From positions 1 through 47,536 of the forward strand of contig LWTK01000062.1 of the NCBI GenBank assembly GCA_003326205.1: a stretch of DNA of 47,536 nucleotides. Reading direction: 5' to 3'. Source of the DNA: Nostoc sp. ATCC 43529 (GTDB lineage: Bacteria; Cyanobacteriota; Cyanobacteriia; Cyanobacteriales; Nostocaceae). Each line of letters opens with the position of its first letter. Positions within the stretch are counted from its first letter, which is position 1. Under the pieces are notes generated by a model, which saw only the letters and a program-made list of their open reading frames with translations, was not told the DNA's origin and made no database searches. Positions 41,981-47,536 of the stretch are shown one piece after another. A program made the position numbers and the translations under genes.

Positions 41981-42189
41981 ACTGCTACCTCCGAATTTTG
42001 GAGGTTAGCCAGCATCAAAATCGCTAAATCGCTTTTAATATCAATGCTTTCAAGTACATCTGTCAGTTTCTGGGAAAAACACATCAAAAAAAATTGATGT
42101 ATTGAAATACTCTGTGTTACAATGACGCTATCAAAATTCATTTTTACTGATAGCGCCGTTTGCCCTTTGTTGGGATCGGCGTTTGTCAT
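41977..42189 (-). CDS. Small unknown protein, first gene of the replication operon
   Basis: 70 residues from ATG 42189 (MTNADPNKGQTALSVKMNFD). An earlier start at 42225 would add 12 residues; neither has a strong ribosome site. It contains a hydrophobic helical middle (SISIHQFFLMCFSQKLTDVL) and ends ...NSEVAV. It overlaps the next gene by 4 nt, and its last codons GAGGTAGCAGT double as that gene's ribosome site. Confidence 0.55.
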   Translation of the reverse strand: MTNADPNKGQTALSVKMNFDSVIVTQSISIHQFFLMCFSQKLTDVLESIDIKSDLAILMLANLQNSEVAV

Positions 42190-42891
42190 ATTAGCTGTTC
42201 CTTTGTTTTTAGAACAGCCCCTCATTCACGTGTAACACCCGATTAGCGGTTAAACTAAAGAAAATAATATCTTTGTCTGGTTGCATTGGCTGCCGCTTGA
42301 AACGTTTCCTAGACGTTTCTTTGTGCCATTCTTTAGAGTTGCTGTTGCTACTGCTACTGCTACTGCTAATTTGGGATCGCACTCACAAAAAGGGGGGCTG
42401 GTGTGATCAGTTTTTTTTGTGTTTACCTCCATAATTATTTACTGAATACTTAAAAAGTAATAAGTCAGTTGATCTAGTCACGAAATTAATCCTCCTAATA
42501 TCTCCTTCTATCCAAAGTACCGCCCTTTAAAAAGATTATCGACGTTTTGCTGTTTGAGCAAAATCAGGGCGAGATCGCAAATGTTCGGTTCCGATCCGCA
42601 GATCCGCCATACTATGCTTTTATAGACACGGTACGGATCGAGCTTGTTAGTTTGAAGTGAGTAAAAAAGTTGTAAAAAAGTGTAATTATTTACCTCCATA
42701 ACTATTTACTGAATAATTGAAAACTAATAAGTCAGTTGGGCAATAAGTCAGTCAAAAGCTTTTACAGCAAAAGTTTTCAGAGCCATTGCTGTTGACTCTC
42801 ACGCAAGCGTAGTGCTTTCGCCAAGTGAGAACTACTGATAAATAGTGATAAATAGTGTTAACTCCTATGTATCAATTAAGCTAATTTCACA
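42190..42891. other. Leader/origin-like region with duplicated 46-bp sequence
   Basis: A segment of about 46 bp with CCTCCATAAYTATTTACTGA and AATAAGTCAGTTG occurs at about 42426-42473 and again at 42694-42739. On the minus strand each copy ends in ATGGAGGTAAA, opening frames of 60 codons (to 42250) and 63 codons (to 42508), both starting MEVN. The two frames otherwise share nothing, so the duplicated part is probably leader, promoter or origin sequence. A GCTACT microsatellite lies at about 42340-42368. CGATCCG/CGGATCG arms flank 42588-42640. As the region upstream of the replication operon, it is a candidate origin. Confidence 0.45.
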
Positions 42892-43179
42892 TTAATTAGA
42901 TGGTGTGTTTCCGTTGCCACCTTGCCTTAATAAATACTCCCAAATACGATCGATATTCTGTTGGCTTGTTCTCAAGGCTTGCTGATGTAGTCGGGCGATA
43001 TCAGCGAGATTAGCTACTGTTCTTTCTAGCCGTGCAAGCGATTGACTATTAGCACGAGTTTCACGCCTTACCCCATCTTGGATAGTACGGATAAGGTCTA
43101 TTTCATCTCCCAATTGCTCTAGACGCTCGTCGATATCGTCAAGCCTTGCAGTTAAATCTTCTGGTTGGGAATTGGTCAT
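42892..43179 (-). CDS. Small coiled-coil protein A
   Basis: 95 residues, almost entirely heptad-like: TARLDDIDERLEQLGDEIDL, LARLERTVANLADIARLHQQ, ending NIDRIWEYLLRQGG. It resembles the larger coiled-coil protein encoded next upstream (43296-43688). A GGCGGG stretch lies 6 nt before the ATG. A perfect 7-bp inverted repeat AAGTACA-TT-TGTACTT (43270-43285) upstream may be its operator. Function unknown; plasmid-borne coiled-coil proteins of this type recur in cyanobacteria. Confidence 0.65.
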   Translation of the reverse strand: MTNSQPEDLTARLDDIDERLEQLGDEIDLIRTIQDGVRRETRANSQSLARLERTVANLADIARLHQQALRTSQQNIDRIWEYLLRQGGNGNTPSN

Positions 43180-43269
43180 TTACCCGCCTCCAACATTTTG
43201 GCGTTAGCGTAGCTCGCCATAGGCATCGCCTGTTTTCACAAACCACTCCTTCATTCTGATACTACTTTA

Positions 43270-43285
43270 AAGTACATTTGTACTT
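43270..43285. promoter_or_regulatory. Operator-like palindrome AAGTACA-TT-TGTACTT
   Basis: Perfect 7-bp arms with a 2-nt spacer, about 90 nt before the start of the coiled-coil gene at 43179 and just beyond the stop of the upstream gene. It suggests separate regulation of the last gene in this gene string. Confidence 0.4.
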
Positions 43286-43295
43286 ATTTTCGCTG

Positions 43296-43688
43296 CTAGT
43301 TTGGCGGATCAATCCGTGTTAGTTGCACCAAGATAGCCCCAAGCTGGTTTAATGCCGCGTTAGTGGTTCGTTGTTGCTCTTCAAAATTGCGTTGGTGTTG
43401 CTCGAAGCTATCGCGTAACTCAAGCAAGACATCATCTAAAATCGCGCTACGAGCTAATACGCGGTTGGTATTCTCGGCTAACTCAGCGATCGCCTGAGTA
43501 TTTAATTCCTGCTGTTGCTCAATGCGGTTCAGTATTTCATTGTGCTGGGCAACTGTTTCTGATGTTGTGGTAGCTACTTGGGCTACCTGTGCCATCAATG
43601 GAGCTAGCTGATTAAGCATTTCAGCATGGCTTGTCAGCATGGCTTCAAGCCGATCTAATCTGTTGTTTGGTGTTCCGTTATTTGTCAT
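43296..43688 (-). CDS. Small coiled-coil protein B
   Basis: 130 residues of near-continuous coiled coil: LDRLEAMLTSHAEMLNQLAP, QHNEILNRIEQQQELNTQAI, LRDSFEQHQRNFEEQQRTTN. Its ATG overlaps the stop of the preceding gene by 4 nt. The closing LGAILVQLTRIDPPN is less regular. It is a longer relative of protein A downstream. Function unknown. Confidence 0.65.
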   Translation of the reverse strand: MTNNGTPNNRLDRLEAMLTSHAEMLNQLAPLMAQVAQVATTTSETVAQHNEILNRIEQQQELNTQAIAELAENTNRVLARSAILDDVLLELRDSFEQHQRNFEEQQRTTNAALNQLGAILVQLTRIDPPN

Positions 43689-43915
43689 TTCCCTGCCTCA
43701 AGCATTTTGGCTATTTCTTCCTTGTCAAAACAATCGAGGTAGCTTACCAATTCTTGAAACTGCTGATACCTACCCTCTGCCCAGTCATCGGGGGTGTATC
43801 CAAGAATTTCGCAAAATCTCAAGTAGTCAACGCGCTGATACAGGGTGTTTATGGCAGTAGCAAAGCTTTCTGCCATCTCTAGCGATTCGGCGGATATCTC
43901 CAATGATTCAGTCAT
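43685..43915 (-). CDS. Small unknown operon protein
   Basis: 76 residues: an acidic helical start (TESLEISAESLEMAESFATA) and then a compact part (RVDYLRFCEILGYTPDDWAE, QFQELVSYLDCFDKEEIAKM). ATGA overlaps at both ends link it translationally to its neighbours. The family is not recognised. Confidence 0.6.
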   Translation of the reverse strand: MTESLEISAESLEMAESFATAINTLYQRVDYLRFCEILGYTPDDWAEGRYQQFQELVSYLDCFDKEEIAKMLEAGK

Positions 43916-44097
43916 GACACTTTTATGTATCCAAGGTCAATTAATTTATCTCTTAAAAGTTTGTTGACTGCTGCGTTTGAACTAATCAGTTCTTTGTCTG
44001 CATAAGCATCTACAGCATTAGCTACTTCTTCTATTAGCCTAATTGATCTAGTAGTCGTAGGCTGCTTCTGACGTGGCATATATCGTATAACCGTCAC
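43912..44097 (-). CDS. RHH-like small DNA-binding protein, first gene of operon
   Basis: 61 residues from GTG 44097, chosen because a perfect GGAGGT lies 9 nt upstream; the ATG at 44079 has none. TTTRSIRLIEEVANAVDAYA followed by SSNAAVNKLLRDKLIDLG fits a ribbon-helix-helix fold (strand, helix, turn, helix). A 19-bp palindrome TCATACCATATTGGTATGA lies about 35 nt upstream of the ribosome site and is the likely operator. It probably represses its own operon and perhaps the divergent one at 44295. Confidence 0.65.
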   Translation of the reverse strand: MTVIRYMPRQKQPTTTRSIRLIEEVANAVDAYADKELISSNAAVNKLLRDKLIDLGYIKVS

Positions 44098-44145
44098 TAT
44101 ATTAATACCTCCAGAATACTTGATTGATACTAAATTAGCCTAAAA

Positions 44146-44164
44146 TCATACCATATTGGTATGA
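44146..44164. promoter_or_regulatory. 19-bp palindrome between divergent operons
   Basis: TCATACCA-TAT-TGGTATGA, perfect 8-bp arms. Related pieces (TTGATACTAA near 44123, TTGATACCAT near 44227, AATACTAA near 44215) are scattered between the divergent genes at 44097 and 44295. Probably a shared operator region. Confidence 0.55.
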
Positions 44165-44294
44165 AAATAGTATTAGTTTTACTTATGCAGAGATTCTAAA
44201 ACATGATTCTATGTTAATACTAATTTGATACCATTTTAATATCGTTTAGGTTACTATTTACTCAAGCATAGAGAAAGCATTACACACCCACGCT

Positions 44295-44921
44295 ATGCAA
44301 CAAGGTAAAAGCTTTATGTATCAAGACTTCCATGATATCGATGCAATCGAAGTGCAAGACACTGAGCAATACACAGCGCATTACACAGTAGATGACCTTA
44401 CTACACTTCTCAAGGTTAAGCGCCGTCAAGTATTTAACTTGGTTAAGACGGTCAAACAAGCTTACTTTTGGGAACCTGAAGCAGTGTTTAACCCAAGCTT
44501 GGGTAAGTACTCAGAAAGATGTTTGGTAGAGTTACGCCGTCTACAGTCTTGTAAAAATGCAACTGAATACATCGCGTTAGTAGCCAGAGAGAACCAAAAA
44601 CCACAACAAGCCAACAAGATATCTACATCAGCATTGGTTCCCACACGGCACACAGAAGCCCTTGAAACCAAGCTAGCAACCATCCAGAAAAACACAACCG
44701 CGCTAAACGTATCAGTTCAAGACCGCATCGCCACAATTAAAGACCGAATCGCTACAGAAGCCAGTCGCACCAAGAATAATCAGTCGGTATTGGATGAATT
44801 GGAGGCACAACAGGCGATCGCTCGTGGCATGGAAAAAGGTCTAAAGATTTTTGAACTTGAGCAACAGGCTGCCGCTGCCATTTTGGAACAGTTGACCTTA
44901 GAAAAATTACAGCAAGGCTAA
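44295..44921 (+). CDS. HTH-containing plasmid protein with coiled coil
   Basis: 208 residues from ATG 44295. An ATG at 44316 with AAGG 10-11 nt upstream is an equally good start. Residues about 30-75 look like a MerR-type HTH (DDLTTLLKVKRRQVFNLVKT, then FNPSLGKYSERCLVELRRLQ). The rest is a long helix or coiled coil (LETKLATIQKNTTALNVSVQ, SVLDELEAQQAIARGMEKGL). First gene of a five-gene plus-strand string. Function unknown; DNA binding with oligomerisation is inferred. Confidence 0.65.
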   Translation: MQQGKSFMYQDFHDIDAIEVQDTEQYTAHYTVDDLTTLLKVKRRQVFNLVKTVKQAYFWEPEAVFNPSLGKYSERCLVELRRLQSCKNATEYIALVARENQKPQQANKISTSALVPTRHTEALETKLATIQKNTTALNVSVQDRIATIKDRIATEASRTKNNQSVLDELEAQQAIARGMEKGLKIFELEQQAAAAILEQLTLEKLQQG

Positions 44922-44925
44922 ATCA

Positions 44926-45189
44926 ATGCGAATTACGATTAAGCCCCATTTAAGGCACTACTTTGAGCTACTTCAGCAACAGATGGAATGCGATAACCCA
45001 AGCGAAGTTTTGAACTACCTGCTAATGGATTTGAAGCTCAAAGGGTACTCATTCCTGGCTGATTACCAATACGTTCCCCAACTGCAACAGCCAGCACCTA
45101 AGCCCCAATCATTGCCTCAAGATGACATTCCTCAGAATGAAGACCCAGTTATTAAAAAGCTGTTGTCACTGGGATTAGAGGATTTTTAA
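44926..45189 (+). CDS. Small RHH-like plasmid protein
   Basis: 87 residues, starting 4 nt after the upstream stop. MRITIKPHLRHYFELLQQQM and DNPSEVLNYLLMDLKLKGY look like a strand-helix-helix arrangement. A Gln/Pro-rich linker and an acidic C-terminus (NEDPVIKKLLSLGLEDF) follow. It could pair with the HTH coiled-coil protein upstream in a regulatory or partition role (inference). Confidence 0.6.
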   Translation: MRITIKPHLRHYFELLQQQMECDNPSEVLNYLLMDLKLKGYSFLADYQYVPQLQQPAPKPQSLPQDDIPQNEDPVIKKLLSLGLEDF

Positions 45190-45257
45190 GAGCGATCGCC
45201 CAAGCCGGCAAGCAATAGCGATCGCCTGATTCAACCCACAACAAAGGAATTGAACTC

Positions 45258-45323
45258 ATGAAAGTATACCCAATTGTCGCCGTACTCGCTCTACTCTTAG
45301 CCACCGCCCTTCCCAGCCGTTGA
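45258..45323 (+). CDS. Possible 21-residue hydrophobic peptide
   Basis: MKVYPIVAVLALLLATALPSR, with a good AAGGA about 10 nt before the ATG. The peptide is a basic start plus one hydrophobic helix, like a leader or a small membrane peptide or toxin. Very short, so uncertain. Confidence 0.3.
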   Translation: MKVYPIVAVLALLLATALPSR

Positions 45324-45355
45324 CTCGTGGTGGCACTACTCGCCGCTAGAGAGCC

Positions 45356-45481
45356 ATGAAAACAATGCTTTTCGGTGTTTATCTAATTGCGGTTTGGTTG
45401 TGTTTTGGATTTTTTATCGCTGACCAAGTATCGCAATCTTTCTCTCAAAAAACCGAAACTTCTTTACCTAACAATCGCTAG
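45356..45481 (+). CDS. Possible 41-residue membrane peptide
   Basis: MKTMLFGVYLIAVWLCFGFF followed by IADQVSQSFSQKTETSLPNN and Arg. A single N-terminal membrane helix and a polar tail. The ribosome site is weak (AGAG). It lies in the same direction between two operon genes. An overlapping longer frame from TTG 45387 is less likely. Confidence 0.35.
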   Translation: MKTMLFGVYLIAVWLCFGFFIADQVSQSFSQKTETSLPNNR

Positions 45482-45524
45482 CCAAGAACTACCTGCTACT
45501 TACCCAGTGGCAGGTTTAAAGCCT

Positions 45525-45701
45525 ATGGAACAAGACGATTTACTCAGTTCTGAAAGTGTCCAAGAGACGGCTGATTATTTCGATATTGACGAACACCTAA
45601 TGAAAAAGTATCAGCAACTCGAAGACAAAATAGCCAGATTAAAAATCAAATTTGAAGCCCATAAAATGACCAGAGGTATTAAACATGGATGCCAATTCTA
45701 G
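45525..45701 (+). CDS. Small acidic helical protein
   Basis: 58 residues from ATG 45525 (MEQDDLLSSESVQETADYFD). A longer frame from TTG 45387 has no ribosome site and would overlap the membrane peptide. The middle is a coiled coil (LMKKYQQLEDKIARLKIKFE). The last 17 nt overlap the next gene. The family is not recognised. Confidence 0.5.
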   Translation: MEQDDLLSSESVQETADYFDIDEHLMKKYQQLEDKIARLKIKFEAHKMTRGIKHGCQF

Positions 45702-46410
45702 AGCTAGAAAAGCAGTTGAAAATAGACAAAAAGCAACAGCTACAAACACCACAAGAATTTACAGTAATGGTCAAAAAAGTATTACTACCCCAGTAATCAC
45801 AAATTTCACTGAAGACCCTAAACCCGAAACTACGATACACGGTAGCGTAGCCTATGATTCATCTACTAGTTCCGTCAATGTTTCCCTTCCTGGCTTTGAA
45901 AGGTCAACACTGGATCAACTAGCTGCTAATGTTTACAGTCCTGACCTTACACGGGTAACAGATGTTAAGAACCCAGAGATTAAAAATCAGGCAACTGTAG
46001 CAGAGTACGAAAATGCCTTGGCACAGTATGAAGGCGGAATCCGTTACAACGAGTTAATAATCTGGGCTAATAAATACGCGGGTTCTCAGTTCAAAGCACT
46101 AGCTGAAAAAGCCAAAGCCTTTGCATCTGGGTTAGTGGCTCAAAGCGAGATAGAGAAAGTCTATCAGCAATTTTTAGAACTGCAAAAACAGCAAAAAATC
46201 ACACTAGAAAAAGGTGTACATTATATCTCCCAATCGCACAAAACTGCTGTTAAACAGGCAATGTTTCCTTACACTTTGGCTGAGAGTGAAGCCGCGTTGA
46301 GTAAACAAAAGTCAAAAGCCGAAAAAGCATTCCATGAAGCCCAGCAAGCGCAGCTAGACACCTCAGCTTTTATCAAAAGCTTGGGTGATAAATCTTTGAA
46401 AACAGCTTAA
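45685..46410 (+). CDS. Unknown 241-residue helical protein
   Basis: The N-terminal 60 residues are polar and disordered. The remainder is strongly helical: DQLAANVYSPDLTRVTDVKN, GGIRYNELIIWANKYAGSQF, EKVYQQFLELQKQQKITLEK, EKAFHEAQQAQLDTSAFIKS. It overlaps the preceding small gene by 17 nt and is followed after a 51-nt gap, containing a hairpin (46418-46438), by a membrane coiled-coil protein. Function unknown; a role in plasmid mobilisation or segregation is only a guess. Confidence 0.6.
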   Translation: MDANSRARKAVENRQKATATNTTRIYSNGQKSITTPVITNFTEDPKPETTIHGSVAYDSSTSSVNVSLPGFERSTLDQLAANVYSPDLTRVTDVKNPEIKNQATVAEYENALAQYEGGIRYNELIIWANKYAGSQFKALAEKAKAFASGLVAQSEIEKVYQQFLELQKQQKITLEKGVHYISQSHKTAVKQAMFPYTLAESEAALSKQKSKAEKAFHEAQQAQLDTSAFIKSLGDKSLKTA

Positions 46411-46417
46411 TCAAATT

Positions 46418-46438
46418 GGCAGTAGTTAACCTACTGCC
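46418..46438 (+). promoter_or_regulatory. Intercistronic hairpin GGCAGTAG-TTAAC-CTACTGCC
   Basis: Perfect 8-bp arms with a 5-nt loop between two genes of the same operon. No T-run follows, so it is probably a processing or mRNA-stability element rather than a terminator. The next gene's GGAGAG ribosome site lies 11 nt beyond it. Confidence 0.5.
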
Positions 46439-46461
46439 TAGTCAAGATTGGAGAGTTAACC

Positions 46462-46965
46462 ATGTCTAAGAAAGTCTTATCGTTAGTAACTGCGAGTGGT
46501 TTAGGTTTACTTGGTGGTTTATGGCTAGGAATTGCTAATAAAAACTTAGCCCAAACTATAGGCTTTGGTACTGGAGGAGCGTTATTTGGTGCTGGTGTCG
46601 TAGCGTTCATTTATGACACTAAACTCAACACAATTAAGAACAAGTTATCAGCCTCAATTAGCACTTTAACCATTGAGAACACTAAGTTAAAAACACTGCT
46701 AGAGACTGCTAATGAACTAAAAGCAGATATCCAGAATGCTAGAGACGCGGCGTTTAGTAGCATCACTCAATTAAACACTGAACTTACTTTGATTAAGTCA
46801 CAGTTACAGCAAGAGTCAAGCAAAAGTTTAGAACTATCACAAGAGAATAAACGGCTACTAATTCGGATAAATGAGTTAGAGGGTGAAGTTAGAGAATTAA
46901 ACCAACTCTGTAAGGATAGAGAAGCCGAGTTTGAAGAGTTTAGTAACAACCTGAGTTCGGGTTAA
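46462..46965 (+). CDS. Membrane-anchored coiled-coil protein
   Basis: 167 residues; GGAGAG lies about 7 nt before the ATG. Two N-terminal hydrophobic, glycine-rich segments (SLVTASGLGLLGGLWLGIAN and TIGFGTGGALFGAGVVAFIY) form a hairpin-like membrane anchor. The rest is one long coiled coil (LNTELTLIKSQLQQESSKSL, RINELEGEVRELNQLCKDRE). The C-terminus lies directly against an IS982 remnant and shares 4 nt with its stop, so the natural end may have been altered by the insertion. Function unknown. Confidence 0.65.
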   Translation: MSKKVLSLVTASGLGLLGGLWLGIANKNLAQTIGFGTGGALFGAGVVAFIYDTKLNTIKNKLSASISTLTIENTKLKTLLETANELKADIQNARDAAFSSITQLNTELTLIKSQLQQESSKSLELSQENKRLLIRINELEGEVRELNQLCKDREAEFEEFSNNLSSG

Positions 46966-47534
46966 GCATTGTGAGATAAAAGCCATTCCATCTGAAGGCT
47001 GGGTTTCTTCGGTTGATGGCAATAAGCGATCAATCCAGACAAAACGTTAACGCAAAAATTAACAGGACTACGATGCCGTGAATGTTCAATCTGAGAAATA
47101 TTTTTGAGTTGGTCGTTAATAGTTTCAATGATCGAGCGTTTACGGGATAAAAGCTTGTCATGCAAAAGCATGAGTTTGTTTTTCATATTGCGACGGGGTT
47201 TGGCAAAAAATTGAATGTCGAAGTCTTCTAAAAGTTAATCAGCTAGTTTCTGAGAAACATATCCGCGATCGCCAAAAATTTTGCCAAACAATTCACTTAG
47301 CAAATCAGGCACTGGTTGGCGGTCATCAATGTTACCAGGAGTGAGAGTGACATTTAAGAGTTGTCCCAGCTCGTTGACGACAATGTGAAGCTTGAAACCA
47401 AAAAACCAATCCACGGAAGTTTTGCCACGCGCCGCTAAACCTTTAAATACTTTATGTCTAGAAATCCGACGATTATGACAGACTTTGAGACTCGTTGAAT
47501 CAATAAAACCGATACCCGTACACTTGCCAAAGCA
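46962..47534 (-). pseudogene. IS982-family transposase broken by one nonsense codon, cut by window edge
   Basis: The minus-strand reading from the window edge gives GIGFIDSTSLKVCHNRRISR, VDWFFGFKLHIVVNELGQLL, TPGNIDDRQPVPDLLSELFG and DRGYVSQKLAD, then TAA at 47235-47237. Without any frame change it goes on LLEDFDIQFFAKPRRNMKNK, KRSIIETINDQLKNISQIEH and LIAYCHQPKKPSL. These are IS982 (DDE) signatures. A single CAA-to-TAA-type change would explain the stop, so inactivation looks recent. The N-terminus lies beyond the window. Confidence 0.85.
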
Positions 47535-47536
47535 AT

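Noticed and set aside
42250..42699. Two minus-strand ORFs beginning MEVN as ordinary genes
   Set aside because: The shared part is only the duplicated leader; the remaining sequences are unrelated and not protein-like, one being a triplet microsatellite. Described instead as a leader/origin region.
43631..43882. Plus-strand frames opposite the coiled-coil operon
   Set aside because: Shadows of the minus-strand genes, which are linked by ATGA overlaps.
1..47536. A full CRISPR array or cas operon
   Set aside because: No second repeat at 60-80 nt spacing and no Cas1, Cas2, Cas6 or effector motifs were found; only one isolated repeat-like unit is present.
1..47536. tRNA or rRNA genes
   Set aside because: No cloverleaf with the GTTCGANTC arm or rRNA core sequence was recognised on either strand.

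Overview
The window reads as part of a cyanobacterial plasmid, most likely from a filamentous, heterocyst-forming (Nostocales-type) host. The reasons are the dense HIP1 octamers (GCGATCGC), a very large DUF3854-type replication protein that I place in the cyanobacterial CyRepA1 group, a ParA plus ribbon-helix-helix partition pair, an Ssl1498-like light-harvesting-like small protein, and several decayed insertion sequences. No rRNA or tRNA gene was seen.

Layout. 1-4.6 kb is a gene-poor, AT-rich zone with a membrane protein, an IS5-type transposase remnant and other gene fragments. 4.6-8.9 kb (minus strand) holds a GMC oxidoreductase, a membrane-anchored unknown, and a papain-like (C70/AvrRpt2-type) cysteine peptidase translationally coupled to an unknown partner. 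A tandem pair of 103-bp MITE-like elements and a strong hairpin lie between them. 8.9-11.2 kb is an IS graveyard (IS110 and IS1 fragments). 11.3-13.8 kb has an HEXXH protein divergent from the parA/RHH partition operon, with TTACTGCA/TGCAGTAA repeats before, inside and after it.

13.85-20.9 kb is a minus-strand restriction-type operon: a 997-residue N6-adenine methyltransferase, a VapB/VapC toxin-antitoxin pair, then a 1121-residue PLD-nuclease/SNF2 helicase. 21.6-25.8 kb is a plus-strand three-gene operon (sigma-factor-like, ParB/Srx-like, SNF2 helicase). It lies exactly between an internally deleted tyrosine recombinase remnant and an intact recombinase of the same lineage. This is the best candidate for an undescribed mobile system in the window.

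27-36 kb carries an RHH coiled-coil protein with three evenly spaced half-sites at its start, the Ssl1498-like gene under an operator-containing promoter, two paralogous small membrane proteins each with a 15-nt-loop hairpin upstream, and an XRE-PIN-caspase operon that looks like a conflict or cell-death module. Beyond that is a solitary CRISPR-repeat-like unit without spacers. An XRE regulator then faces three 22-bp palindromic operators, followed by a gene with a RAMP-like glycine-rich tail, a run of 18 degenerate GTYNN pentamers and an HNH endonuclease.

37-42.2 kb is the replication operon (two small leader proteins, the replication protein, a 59-residue ORF and an HTH protein). 42.2-47 kb has a duplicated leader and two divergent operons of small plasmid proteins around a TCATACCA-type palindrome. 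The window ends in an IS982 transposase broken by one in-frame stop.

Taken together, the plasmid combines replication and partition with several stacked defence-like or addiction-like cassettes. All functional statements rest on motifs and arrangement read by eye. No database search was possible.
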